17,563 bases of DNA from contig CALCJG010000188.1 of the NCBI GenBank assembly GCA_937967705.1, positions 1 to 17,563 on the forward strand. The letters run 5' to 3'. Positions 1 to 8,030 of the stretch are shown here, in pieces (within the stretch, counting starts at the first letter, position 1; each line of letters starts with the position of its first letter). The position numbers and the translations under genes are program-made. The notes under the pieces are model-generated. The model did not search any database, was not told the DNA's origin, and saw only the letters and a program-made list of their open reading frames with translations. This stretch comes from an uncultured Spirochaetia bacterium (GTDB taxonomy: Bacteria; Spirochaetota; UBA4802; JAGODF01).

Positions 1-249
1 AAAAAGTACAACGTAAGAAATCTTCAGATAAGCGGGAACTGTGTTATCGGGGAAATCGGCAGGGATCAATATGAGAAACTGAGAAGAGAACTGCAGTATT
101 CAAAACTCTTCGACGGGAGGAGTGCCCGCAGGAATCCCCTCATCCACGAGGTCAGTACCTCTGATGCGCAGGAAGACCGGTACAGATATGGTCCCGGAAG
201 CGGGATGACGGGGGATGAGGCTGTCAAGATCGTCCTCGATGTGAAATGA
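1..249 (+). CDS. 3' end of an unrecognised gene (partial, 82 residues visible)
   Basis: An open frame runs from the first base of the window to a TGA at 247-249 and gives the last 82 residues of a protein whose start lies outside. The visible part is polar and charged, has no membrane segment, and ends in a Gly-rich turn (YGPGSG) followed by DEAVKIVLDVK. I recognise no domain. It is taken as real because the frame is open to the window edge, is coding-like in composition, and abuts the next gene tightly: its stop is 6 bp from the stop of the convergent HAMP gene. There is no room for a dedicated terminator between them. Confidence 0.55.
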   Translation, partial: KKYNVRNLQISGNCVIGEIGRDQYEKLRRELQYSKLFDGRSARRNPLIHEVSTSDAQEDRYRYGPGSGMTGDEAVKIVLDVK

Positions 250-255
250 GGGTGA

Positions 256-795
256 TTATTTCTTTTTCTTCTCTTCCTTGGTCAGAAAGTCTATCGTTTC
301 GCAAAGCTCGCCATAAAACTCCTTGAACTGATCCTTCTGCCGGAGGGGGCGGAGGTTCGGTTTTCGACCCTCCCGGATATCCCGCAGATGCCGACGCATT
401 ACATAGATGGGCCCCGATATCTTATGGGTAAAGAAAATTGCCAGGGTGAAGATGATAACCGTCTGAGCGATTGTCATGATGATCAGAAAATAGAGGACCA
501 TACGGCTGTTCCTCTGGATTTCCTTGGATTTTCCCAGATTTTCCTGGAATTTGATGTTGGCATCGCGCGTGATGGGATTGTCCGGTTCCGAAAGCTGAGG
601 GATGGAAAGGAATGTATCAATAATTGATGACTGATTAGTGTTAATCCTGTCGATATTCTTATTAGTATTGATGGCGAAATAGATCAGCACTGAGGATATG
701 ATTATTAGGGTTATTAGTGGGAAAATAATGGCCTTGACGGCAATATTCATCTGGAAAGCTTTATCCAACACATACTGCTTCCGTTTAAATCCCAT
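256..795 (-). CDS. Two-TM HAMP-domain protein without an output domain (179 aa)
   Basis: Probable inner-membrane signalling protein of unknown partner. A basic N-terminus (GFKRKQY, ~1-10) is followed by a first membrane segment at ~20-42, an external loop of about 55 residues (~43-97), a second membrane segment at ~100-122, and a HAMP-like linker starting at ~123 with the conserved Pro of the KISGPI motif. The protein stops soon after HAMP in a Lys/Glu tail, so no kinase, cyclase or chemoreceptor module is attached. The start ATG is supported by an AAAGAGGT ribosome site 5 bases upstream (forward 801-808). It is transcribed divergently from the SpoIIE-type gene. Family resemblance to short HAMP proteins with an N-terminal RKQY-type motif is from memory. 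The fold is fairly sure, the role unknown. Confidence 0.8.
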   Translation of the reverse strand: MGFKRKQYVLDKAFQMNIAVKAIIFPLITLIIISSVLIYFAINTNKNIDRINTNQSSIIDTFLSIPQLSEPDNPITRDANIKFQENLGKSKEIQRNSRMVLYFLIIMTIAQTVIIFTLAIFFTHKISGPIYVMRRHLRDIREGRKPNLRPLRQKDQFKEFYGELCETIDFLTKEEKKKK

Positions 796-1051
796 ATAAT
801 ACCTCTTTAATGAATTGAGAATAATACCAATGCAAGATCAGTATTGGGGTAACCCTTGAATTGAATAGTTCACTAAGATAATCTGATGTTTCACATATAT
901 AAGTATTGTATTCCAAATAAGTCAATTATTTTTGATTGCAAAATTACTAATAATATGAAAAATATTGGTTAATAGATTGTAACGGTTGGTTATATAGTAA
1001 ACATCAAGCCATGGATTCCGAGATGGTAAAACATGATCCTGGGAGTATAAC
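796..1051. other. AT-rich divergent intergenic region
   Basis: This 256-bp spacer separates the divergent HAMP and SpoIIE-type genes and must carry both promoters. I can suggest only the minus-strand one (896-925). A short dyad TTTG-ATTG-CAAA lies at 931-942. No RNA gene or small ORF with a good ribosome site is evident. Confidence 0.6.
896..925 (-). promoter_or_regulatory. Possible sigma70-type promoter for the HAMP gene
   Basis: Read on the minus strand, TTGACT (925-920) is followed after 17-18 bases by TTATAT/TATATA (902-896). This lies about 100 bp upstream of the HAMP start codon in an AT-rich divergent spacer. The -35 matches consensus at five of six bases; the -10 is weaker. Sequence resemblance only. 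Confidence 0.35.
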
Positions 1052-3196
1052 ATGCCTACCATAAGTCTAGTCGCTTCTCTCCTCGCTTCATTTATTATCA
1101 TTTTTGCGGCTATTTTCGTTATGATCAAGGACTGGAGAGATCAGATTCATCGCTATTATTCCTTTTTCGCGGTGTCGTCCTTCGGTATATTGTTTACCAT
1201 GTTTATCACCTATGCTTTCCCTGAATCCCAGCACTTGACGGAAATTAATAAATTGACTCAGCTGTCTACAGTGTTCAGCTTCGCTTCGGTACTATGCCTT
1301 TCCCTCGTGTTCCCCAAACGGGAGGATGCTTTTCCCTTCCGTTATACTGTTTTAATCCTGATCCCCGCGGTTGTTATCGGTGGCATAGCGGTATTCACGG
1401 ACCTCAATATCAAGAAGGCCTATTTCCAAAACGGCGTGCTGGTCCGGGAATTCAATTATTTCTATACCATATACGCCGCCGTTGCCTTTTTATACCTTGT
1501 CCTGGGCATGGGGAACTTCATCCGGAAGTATGTTCAAACAAAGATCGAGGTTTACCGGCTGCAGATGCGTTATGTCTTTGTGGGAACCTCCATAGCCATG
1601 CTCATCGCCGCCGTTTTTTCCATCATCCTTCCCCGCTTTATCGGGTATGCTGATCTTTATGTACTGGGCCCCTCCCTGGCGTCCTTCGTGGGGATCTTGT
1701 CGCTCTTCTATTCGATCGTGTCCCATGACATGATGGATATCAAGACAGCCGTTCATAAGACATCCATGTATGCCATCATCTCTACGGTTATATTCATTCC
1801 CATCTATGGGGTCATAACGGTTTATGATTCCCGCCTGTTCGTTATCAGCGACATGCCTCTTTATATCATAGCCCTTGCCATCGTAGTCGTATTCATTATA
1901 TTCTCCGTCTATATTCAGCCACTGATCGACAGGTTTTTTAAAAGACGTCAGTACGAGTTCGAATCCATCATCGACGATTTCATTCGGGATGTGGAAAAGA
2001 TCAAGGACTTTAAAAGCATCATACAGCGCTCCGTAGACATTCTCTTCGAATCCCTGTTTTTAAGAAACGCCTTTTTCCTCATGTTCAACGCCGAGGGACG
2101 GCGGTATCTGCCCTATTATACCAGGGGGGAGCAGGGGGATATAACCCCTCTTGAGCGGACCTCCCCGATTGTAAGGTGGTTCGTCAGGAACCAGGAGATA
2201 CTCTCCCAGGACAGGGTCTACGTGGATGACCGGAATTTTGCCGATATCCGAGAAAGCTTTACCAGCTTTTTCGATGGCAATCAGGTAAAGATCATACTCC
2301 CCATTTACCACAGAAGGACCGTGTTGGGATTGATCTGCCTGGGTGACAAGGACAGCCTTTCGGCATATAAACCGGATGAAATCGTGAAGCTGCAGTACTT
2401 TCAATCCGAGAGCAATGTCCAGATATCCAACACCCTTACCTATGAAGAGGCGATGAAAGAGCAGCTCATCAACAGGACGATTGATCTATCGTCGGATATA
2501 CTTTCAAAATCCATACCGGTAACCCTTCCGAATATGATGGGCATCAAATTCGGCGCGTTTTTCGTCCCGAAATACGGGGAGGGTATCGATTATTTCGACT
2601 TTATCAGGCCGGGCAGCCAGGGGGTGGGGGTTATTGCCACGGATATTTCCGGTGTGGGTATGAACAGCTCACTCTATTCCGTGATACTAAAATCTGCCTT
2701 TCAGTCGAGTCTGCAGGAAGCCTCCAATAGTTATTCCGTTATACAGCGTTTGAACAGCGCGTTGTATAATTATTCCCAGGGGAAAGGGGTTTTTATAACC
2801 GGTTTCTATTTCTATTACGATTTGAAATCCATGCGTCTCATATACAGCAATGCAGGTTTCCCTGCTCTGGAACTGTACAGGATCGAAAAAAATGATTTCG
2901 ATTCCCTGGACACCGAGGGAATACCCCTGGGGTACGACCGCGATGCGAATTTCGGAACGGGACGGACCTATCTCCTCCGTGGGGATATCGGTGTTCTTTA
3001 CTCCAAGGCGCTCATCAATTCGAAGAATCAGAAGGAAGAAGACTTCGGCCTCCTCAGGTTGAGGAACATCATAAAAGAAAACCGGACGGGACGGCCGGCG
3101 GCGATCGCGGAAAGCATTCAGAAGCAGTTTTCCGAGTTCATGGGTATATCATCACCGGAATCCGATATCGTTGTTATTGTTTTCAAGATTGTATAG
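1052..3196 (+). CDS. Multi-pass membrane protein with GAF and SpoIIE/PP2C-type domain, probably catalytically altered (714 aa)
   Basis: The N-terminal ~290 residues hold about nine hydrophobic segments (~4-23, 34-55, 69-86, 96-113, 132-155, 175-195, 204-225, 236-258, 268-292), resembling the 7TM-type sensor parts of bacterial signalling proteins. A GAF-like region follows (~305-460), then a SpoIIE/RsbU-type PP2C phosphatase fold (~490-714). Family landmarks are present: D513/D516 in GIDYFDF, D531 in ATDISGVG, the NAGF motif at 600-603 and RGD at 643-645. The usual TDG motif reads S651-K652-A653, and the final DD pair reads S704-D705, so two expected metal-ligand Asp residues are missing. Members of this family normally dephosphorylate anti-sigma-antagonist proteins; this one may bind without catalysis. 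The ATG has GGGAG six bases upstream (1041-1045). The gene appears monocistronic and ends at a hairpin terminator. Confidence 0.87.
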   Translation: MPTISLVASLLASFIIIFAAIFVMIKDWRDQIHRYYSFFAVSSFGILFTMFITYAFPESQHLTEINKLTQLSTVFSFASVLCLSLVFPKREDAFPFRYTVLILIPAVVIGGIAVFTDLNIKKAYFQNGVLVREFNYFYTIYAAVAFLYLVLGMGNFIRKYVQTKIEVYRLQMRYVFVGTSIAMLIAAVFSIILPRFIGYADLYVLGPSLASFVGILSLFYSIVSHDMMDIKTAVHKTSMYAIISTVIFIPIYGVITVYDSRLFVISDMPLYIIALAIVVVFIIFSVYIQPLIDRFFKRRQYEFESIIDDFIRDVEKIKDFKSIIQRSVDILFESLFLRNAFFLMFNAEGRRYLPYYTRGEQGDITPLERTSPIVRWFVRNQEILSQDRVYVDDRNFADIRESFTSFFDGNQVKIILPIYHRRTVLGLICLGDKDSLSAYKPDEIVKLQYFQSESNVQISNTLTYEEAMKEQLINRTIDLSSDILSKSIPVTLPNMMGIKFGAFFVPKYGEGIDYFDFIRPGSQGVGVIATDISGVGMNSSLYSVILKSAFQSSLQEASNSYSVIQRLNSALYNYSQGKGVFITGFYFYYDLKSMRLIYSNAGFPALELYRIEKNDFDSLDTEGIPLGYDRDANFGTGRTYLLRGDIGVLYSKALINSKNQKEEDFGLLRLRNIIKENRTGRPAAIAESIQKQFSEFMGISSPESDIVVIVFKIV

Positions 3197-3235
3197 TGCA
3201 TTATTCTTGACATGGGTCCGATTAAGTGTACTTTT

Positions 3236-3263
3236 AGCCCACAGAATTATCGTGGGCTTTTTC
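3236..3263 (+). terminator. Rho-independent terminator of the SpoIIE-type gene
   Basis: AGCCCAC (3236-3242) and GTGGGCT (3252-3258) form a perfect 7-bp GC-rich stem with a 9-base loop. A run of five T follows at 3258-3262. It lies 40 bp after the stop codon. Confidence 0.8.
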
Positions 3264-3372
3264 ATGCAGTCCTGCCATTACCCGGAGGGAGGCTCTGGAG
3301 GGAGGAAAGTGTTTTTCTGGCAGTAGGAAACGACGTGGAGAGGAAATCAATACTATCTATGGGAGAAGCATT
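3264..3372 (+). promoter_or_regulatory. serA leader with tandem GGAGGGAGG repeats
   Basis: This 109-bp spacer lies between the preceding terminator and serA. It contains two exact copies of GGAGGGAGG at 3284-3292 and 3297-3305 (13-bp period), further GGA triplets near 3326 and 3335, and an inverted pair CTGCCA (3272-3277) / TGGCAG (3318-3323) that could enclose the repeats in a hairpin. The real serA ribosome site is the separate GGGAG at 3361-3365. I could not place a convincing promoter. Confidence 0.35.
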
Positions 3373-4959
3373 ATGAAAAAGAAGATACTCATAAGCGACA
3401 AGCTTGCGGAAGAAGGTCTGGAGATACTAAAAAACAATGATCAGTTCAAGGTAGTCTATAAGACCGGGATGTCCGTTGAGGATTTTAAGAAGGAAATCAA
3501 GGATGCACATGGTTTGATAATCCGGTCCGCTTCCAAAGTGACCGCTGAAATCCTGGAAGCTGCAAAAAACCTGCAGGTCGTTGCGAGGGCGGGGGTGGGC
3601 CTGGATAACGTTGATATCAAGAAAGCCACGGGAAAAGGTGTCGTTGTCATGAACACACCCGGTGGGAATACGATCTCTACTGCCGAGCAGGCCATAGCCC
3701 TTCTCTTCGCCCTGGCACGGAAAACGGCCATGGCCGATGCCACGATGAAACAGCAGAAATGGGAAAAAAAGATACTGGAAGGGACGGAGCTTCGCGGAAA
3801 GACCATAGCCGTTATCGGTCTCGGTCGTATCGGTATGGAAGTCGCCAAACGCTGCAAGGCCATGGAAATGAAGGTGCTCGGTTATGATCCTTTTATCTCG
3901 AAGGAAAAGCTGGACACCCTGGAGCTGGAGATATCCGATCTTGAAAAGATATGGAAAGAAGCGGATTTCATCACCGTACATACTCCCCTTACAAACGAGA
4001 CACGGGATCTAATCAATAAGAACGTTATCCCCAAACTGAAACCCACGGTAAAACTCATCAACTGTGCCCGCGGCGGCATCTATAATGAGAAGGATCTCTA
4101 TGACGCCCTGAAGGAAAAAAAGATTGGTGGAGCGGCGCTGGACGTTTTTACCCAAGAGCCTCCCAAGACCCTCCCGCCTTTTCATGAGCTGGATAATGTG
4201 GTGCTGACACCACATCTGGGCGCCTCTACAGAGGAGGCACAGGTATCAGTGGCCATCGAAGCCGCAGAGAATGTAGCGGAATACCTGCTGAACGGTGTGG
4301 CGAGAAACAGCGTGAACCTTCCTTATTTGGATGTAAACGAGTACAACTTCCTTAAGCCCTTCATCGATCTCGTTGAAAAAATGGGAGCATTCCAGGCAGC
4401 CGTTATGGAGGGCAAAATCAGTGAAGCCCAGATTTTCTATACCGGTGATTTCGGACACTATAATTTATCTCCTCTGACCTCTGCCTATATCAAGGGACTT
4501 CTCTCAGGATATACCGACTACAACCTCAATTTCGTAAACGCACCGGTAATCGCCTCCGAGAGGGGTATAAAGATAAAGATCGGTGAGGACGCGACTTCCC
4601 GCGACTACGCTCATCTCATCAGCATCAAGGTGAAAGGGGAAAAAGGCAAAAATGAAATGTGGGGGACAGTGTTGGGGAGACAGCCCTGGATCGTAAAATA
4701 TAATGAATATCTCATCGACTTCATCCCGACAGGGAAGATGGTGGTAATGCACAATAACGATGTTCCCAATGTTGTAGGGCGAATAGGTACCTTTCTCGGC
4801 AGCAATGGAGTCAATATCGCCAACCTTCATCTGGCTAGAACCAAACGGGGGGGGAAAGCCCTTGTGATCATTGAGATCGATGATGATCTCGGTAAAGATA
4901 TTCAGGATAAGCTGAATAAGCTGCCCGAAATCCTTGACATGAAATATATTAAAATGTAA
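3373..4959 (+). CDS. serA: D-3-phosphoglycerate dehydrogenase, long form with ACT domain
   Basis: Cytosolic enzyme for the first committed step of serine synthesis: NAD-dependent oxidation of 3-phosphoglycerate to 3-phosphohydroxypyruvate. At 528 residues it has the usual length of the long, three-domain form. The catalytic and nucleotide-binding part (~1-315) shows the Rossmann motif G149-L-G151-R-I-G154, the NAD-ribose Asp D172 (GYDPF), and the catalytic set R233 (NCARGG), E262 (TQEPP) and H281 (PHLGAS). An intervening allosteric substrate-binding domain (~318-450) precedes a C-terminal ACT domain (~455-528) with the serine-binding-type segment around N462-D463-V464-P465, so serine feedback is plausible. 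The ATG is preceded by GGGAG at seven-base spacing. It has its own terminator and no serB or serC beside it. Confidence 0.97.
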   Translation: MKKKILISDKLAEEGLEILKNNDQFKVVYKTGMSVEDFKKEIKDAHGLIIRSASKVTAEILEAAKNLQVVARAGVGLDNVDIKKATGKGVVVMNTPGGNTISTAEQAIALLFALARKTAMADATMKQQKWEKKILEGTELRGKTIAVIGLGRIGMEVAKRCKAMEMKVLGYDPFISKEKLDTLELEISDLEKIWKEADFITVHTPLTNETRDLINKNVIPKLKPTVKLINCARGGIYNEKDLYDALKEKKIGGAALDVFTQEPPKTLPPFHELDNVVLTPHLGASTEEAQVSVAIEAAENVAEYLLNGVARNSVNLPYLDVNEYNFLKPFIDLVEKMGAFQAAVMEGKISEAQIFYTGDFGHYNLSPLTSAYIKGLLSGYTDYNLNFVNAPVIASERGIKIKIGEDATSRDYAHLISIKVKGEKGKNEMWGTVLGRQPWIVKYNEYLIDFIPTGKMVVMHNNDVPNVVGRIGTFLGSNGVNIANLHLARTKRGGKALVIIEIDDDLGKDIQDKLNKLPEILDMKYIKM

Positions 4960-4996
4960 TACCCGTTGCAGTGAAAAGGAACGGTGAGTTCTTGTT

Positions 4997-5032
4997 TGAG
5001 AAACCCGCAGGTTATGCGGGTTTCTCAGTTTT
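4997..5032 (+). terminator. Strong terminator after serA
   Basis: A near-perfect hairpin has arms at 4997-5009 (TGAGAAACCCGCA) and 5015-5027 (TGCGGGTTTCTCA), 13 bp with a 5-base loop. TTTT follows at 5029-5032. It lies between the convergent stops of serA and uvrC. The minus-strand side lacks a T-run, so it chiefly serves serA. Confidence 0.85.
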
Positions 5033-5058
5033 AGGGAGCATGCCTTTCTCTTATCCGT

Positions 5059-6897
5059 TTATAAGTCCTGCTTGGAGTCAGGAGCGGGACCGCTGTGGAA
5101 AAACCGAAACACAGCCTTTGCTGTGTTTTTTCCAAGACTGGGGACCGCTTCCAGTTCCTCCATAGATGCATTTTTAATCCTTTCGAAGGTCTTGAAATGG
5201 TCGAGAAGGAGACTCCTCTTTTCCTTTCCGACCCCCTGGATTTCATCGAGTTTAGAGGAAAGGGCTTCGTGTCCACGGGTTTTCCGGTGATAGGTGATGG
5301 CAAATCTATGGGCCTCGTCCCGCATTTGCTGGAGGATTCGAAGTGCAGTGGAATCCTTCGGCAGTCTGATGGGGGGCTGGGCGGGATCATAGTATATCTC
5401 CTCAAACCGCTTGGCCAGGGAGATGATACGTATCTCGATTCCCAGTGTTTGAGACGCTTCCCGGGCCCTTGTGAGCTGAGTAATTCCCCCGTCGATTACC
5501 AGAAGATCCGGAATGTCGAGTGCTTCGTTCTGCAGATACTGAAGGCGACGGGCGACAACCTCATGTATCATTCCCGGATCATTGGGGCTGTCGTAGCCTC
5601 TGATGCGGTAACGCCGGTATTGGCTTTTATCGGGCCAGCCGTCCCTGAACTGTACCATTGATGCGACAGCCTGTTTACCCTGGATGTTGGAGATGTCGAA
5701 GCATTCCATGACCTCGGGGGGGCGCGGAAGGGCAAGACGGTTCCGGAGCTCCTCCAATCCTGATTCTCTCTCGCTATGGGCTTTTCCTGCCTCCCTTTCA
5801 GCTATCAGAACATCCAGATTTTTATCTATTAAACTAAGCACTGACAGGTCCTCCCGTATTCTTCCGGTAATGATATGAACCCGGTGCCCGCTTTTTTGCG
5901 ACAAGTAGTTTTCAAGAAACCCCCTGTCGGAAGCCTCCCGGGAGAGGATTATTCTTGTCGGAATGTCCGTCCGGGTGTAATACTCCGCAAGAAAGGTGCT
6001 CAGAACATCCCCCGCCTCCCAGTAATGGGCATGATCATAGACGGATATCTTGGATCCCAATAGCACTCCGCCTCGGAACTCGAAGAGAACGACCAGGGCC
6101 TCATCGCCGATGATCCTGATCCCGATAAAATCCTGATCCTTGCCTACGGGAGTATAGACCTTCTGCGTTTCCATGATCTGCTGTATATCGTAGAGGACAT
6201 CACGCAATGCTGCTGCCTTTTCATATTCCAGGTTTTGGGCATGTTGATTCATCTGTCGCTTTAAATCCTGAAGGACCGGTTCTATATTGCCTCCGAGAAA
6301 ACTCATGGCATTCTCAATCAGGGAGCGGTATTCCTCACGGCTCATTTTACCCTGGCAGGCTCCATGGCAGCGTTTGATCTGATAGTTCAGGCAGGGACGC
6401 TCATCGCCTTTGAGAGGGAGTTCCTTTTTACAGGTGCGGAGTTTGAAGATGGTATTGATCAGATGAACGGTGTTGCGGGCGGCCCTTGCATCGGTGTAGG
6501 GTCCGAAATAACGGCTTCCGTCATGACGAAGTTTCCTGGTAAATATGATTCGGGGATAATCCTCTTTAAGCGTCGCGGCGATATAGGGAAAACGTTTGTC
6601 GTCCTTTAGTCGGATGTTAAAACGGGGTTTGTGCTTGCGGACGAGAGAGCTTTCAAGTATCAGGGCCTCGATTTCCGTATCCGTAACGATGTACTCCAAA
6701 TCATTCACGGATCTGACCAGGACGGTCGTTTTTGTGTCATGGTCGCCGCGATGGAAGTAGGAGGAAACCCTTTTCTTTAGAGAGGATGCTTTCCCTATGT
6801 AAATGATTATGCCGGATTCATCCTTCATCAAATAGACGCCGGGCAGATCGGGCAGATTCCCCAGTTTGAGTTCCAGATCAGGTGATGGAGTCCGCAT
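5059..6897 (-). CDS. uvrC: UvrABC system protein C
   Basis: Excision endonuclease subunit of nucleotide excision repair; with UvrB it cuts the damaged strand on both sides of a lesion. The 612-residue product is of normal length. It begins with a GIY-YIG nuclease domain (G20-V-Y22, Y33-I-G35, R43, metal-ligand E82), followed by a UVR motif for UvrB contact (~175-210, LEYEKAAALRD). The RNase H-like 5'-incision domain contains ECFDISNIQG and VIDGG, and the C-terminus carries tandem helix-hairpin-helix motifs (IQGVGKEKR, VPSLGKNTAK). The frame stays open upstream to 6978, but I choose the ATG at 6897: it begins just before the conserved fold and has AAAGAGA immediately upstream. The start overlaps the end of the HAMP-TPR gene by 20 nt, implying translational coupling. 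Confidence 0.96.
   Translation of the reverse strand: MRTPSPDLELKLGNLPDLPGVYLMKDESGIIIYIGKASSLKKRVSSYFHRGDHDTKTTVLVRSVNDLEYIVTDTEIEALILESSLVRKHKPRFNIRLKDDKRFPYIAATLKEDYPRIIFTRKLRHDGSRYFGPYTDARAARNTVHLINTIFKLRTCKKELPLKGDERPCLNYQIKRCHGACQGKMSREEYRSLIENAMSFLGGNIEPVLQDLKRQMNQHAQNLEYEKAAALRDVLYDIQQIMETQKVYTPVGKDQDFIGIRIIGDEALVVLFEFRGGVLLGSKISVYDHAHYWEAGDVLSTFLAEYYTRTDIPTRIILSREASDRGFLENYLSQKSGHRVHIITGRIREDLSVLSLIDKNLDVLIAEREAGKAHSERESGLEELRNRLALPRPPEVMECFDISNIQGKQAVASMVQFRDGWPDKSQYRRYRIRGYDSPNDPGMIHEVVARRLQYLQNEALDIPDLLVIDGGITQLTRAREASQTLGIEIRIISLAKRFEEIYYDPAQPPIRLPKDSTALRILQQMRDEAHRFAITYHRKTRGHEALSSKLDEIQGVGKEKRSLLLDHFKTFERIKNASMEELEAVPSLGKNTAKAVFRFFHSGPAPDSKQDL
5107..5131 (+). terminator. Second terminator-like hairpin for serA, inside the end of uvrC
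   Basis: AAACACAGC (5107-5115) and GCTGTGTTT (5120-5128) form a perfect 9-bp stem with a 4-base loop. On the plus strand it runs into six consecutive T (5126-5131). It lies within the last codons of uvrC on the opposite strand and would catch read-through from serA. On the minus strand the same hairpin is followed by TCGGTTTTT. Confidence 0.55.
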
Positions 6898-8002
6898 AGT
6901 TCTCTTTGAGTTTGTTGACCTTTTCGATATAGGAATCCGTGAGTTCATAACGGGGATTGAGAGCTTTCGCCCTGGCAAACATCAGGAGTGAATTGTCGTA
7001 ATCCTGCAACTTGGCATAGGCGATTCCCATGTTGAAATAACTGCCGAAACTCTCCTGTTTCAAGATAATTATCGTATGAAAAAGGTGAAGGGCATTGATG
7101 TAATCACCATCTTTTAAGAGCGCCACCCCCTGTTTGAAAGCATCTCCAAGAAGGTCCTTTTCTGCCGGGAGCAGGATGGTTTTTTCTTTTTCCCTCAAAT
7201 CCCTCATCTCCTCGATGAGGCTGTTGAAGGAGAGTGCCAGTTCTGAGAGCTCCTGGTCAGCCGCAGTATTGAGATTGATATCATGATCGCCCTTCTGTAC
7301 CCTCGTTAAGGTATGAGTGAGGCCTTTCACGAGGAAGGAGAAATTCTGAAGGTAGATATAGGCAGCTATGAAAATGGTAAGAAGGGCGATGGCGGTTACT
7401 GCCAGTACGAGATACTTCGTTACGGTTATCGTTTCGGAATACTCTTCAAGGGCTTCCGAGAGCTTATCGGTGGAGAAGAGTATACAGAGTACGAACTTGC
7501 GCTTCGCGATGGAAAGGGGTAAATAGACATTTTGCCATGCATTAGAGGCAGAGCTGTAAATGACGGGATCGGCCGTTGGCTGAAGGAAACCCTTTTTCAA
7601 ATAATTGACCTCATTGATCTGCTGAACCACATCCCCCCGTGACAGGGCAACAGGGGCATTGTTCTTCAATTTAAAGCACTCTATCAGTCTGAAAAAGTTA
7701 TCGTCTGAGGTTCTCTCAAAGAGAAGAAGGGCCAGGACGGGTTCTCCCGTTGAAGAGGCGATCAGATTTTTCAAAAATTTTACCGAGTCCTTCTGTACAG
7801 TTCCTCCGGACCTTCCCACGAGCCATTCCGCTTTCTGAGTGAGATGAGAGGCGTTGTTCTTTAACAGAACATCCCGAACGACCCGGGAATTCTCTCTTTG
7901 GGAATAGAAGAATAGTGCGGCGAAGGCGAGAATGACAGCTGTAAAACAGACAGCGAGAATAAGAACGAATCGACGGGACATTCCGGCATGTAGGATCGGC
8001 AT
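6878..8002 (-). CDS. Membrane HAMP protein with cytoplasmic TPR tail (374 aa)
   Basis: Probable sensor or adaptor without its own enzymatic domain. It has an N-terminal membrane anchor (~8-30), an external region of about 150 residues (~31-185), a second membrane segment (~195-220), a HAMP linker (~222-280) ending in a charged helix, and a C-terminal pair of TPR-like repeats (~288-365; GVALLKDGDYINALHLF, GIAYAKLQDYDNSLLMF). TPRs usually bind proteins, so the expected output is an interaction. I choose the ATG at 8002 over one at 8056 because AGAGG (8011-8015) sits 8 bases upstream and this avoids a long overlap. It begins 28 bp after the REC-kinase stop and its end overlaps the uvrC start. 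The kinase next door is a natural candidate partner, by position only. Confidence 0.8.
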   Translation of the reverse strand: MPILHAGMSRRFVLILAVCFTAVILAFAALFFYSQRENSRVVRDVLLKNNASHLTQKAEWLVGRSGGTVQKDSVKFLKNLIASSTGEPVLALLLFERTSDDNFFRLIECFKLKNNAPVALSRGDVVQQINEVNYLKKGFLQPTADPVIYSSASNAWQNVYLPLSIAKRKFVLCILFSTDKLSEALEEYSETITVTKYLVLAVTAIALLTIFIAAYIYLQNFSFLVKGLTHTLTRVQKGDHDINLNTAADQELSELALSFNSLIEEMRDLREKEKTILLPAEKDLLGDAFKQGVALLKDGDYINALHLFHTIIILKQESFGSYFNMGIAYAKLQDYDNSLLMFARAKALNPRYELTDSYIEKVNKLKENYADSIT

Positions 8003-8010
8003 CGGGTATT

Positions 8011-8015
8011 CCTCT
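8011..8015 (-). promoter_or_regulatory. Ribosome binding site fixing the HAMP-TPR start
   Basis: AGAGG on the minus strand lies 8 bases before the ATG at 8002, in the 28-bp gap after the kinase stop. The alternative ATG at 8056 would lie inside the kinase gene. Confidence 0.6.
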
Positions 8016-8030
8016 GTGTTCAGTTGAATG

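Noticed and set aside
931..942. TTTG-ATTG-CAAA dyad resembling a spirochetal LexA box
   Set aside because: The spacer is 4 rather than the 5 bases I recall for the TTTGN5CAAA site, and the neighbouring genes are not repair genes; chance in AT-rich DNA is likely.
922..1128. Small minus-strand open frame (68 codons) over the SpoIIE-type start
   Set aside because: It crosses the divergent promoter region and the real gene's start, and its product has no recognisable features.
3207..3235. TTGACA at 3207-3212 as a serA promoter
   Set aside because: No acceptable -10 lies 16-18 bases on, and the transcript would at once meet the terminator at 3236-3263.
6898..6978. N-terminal extension of uvrC to an ATG at 6978
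   Set aside because: It would overlap the HAMP-TPR gene by 101 nt and adds residues before the conserved UvrC start; the ATG at 6897 has a ribosome site.
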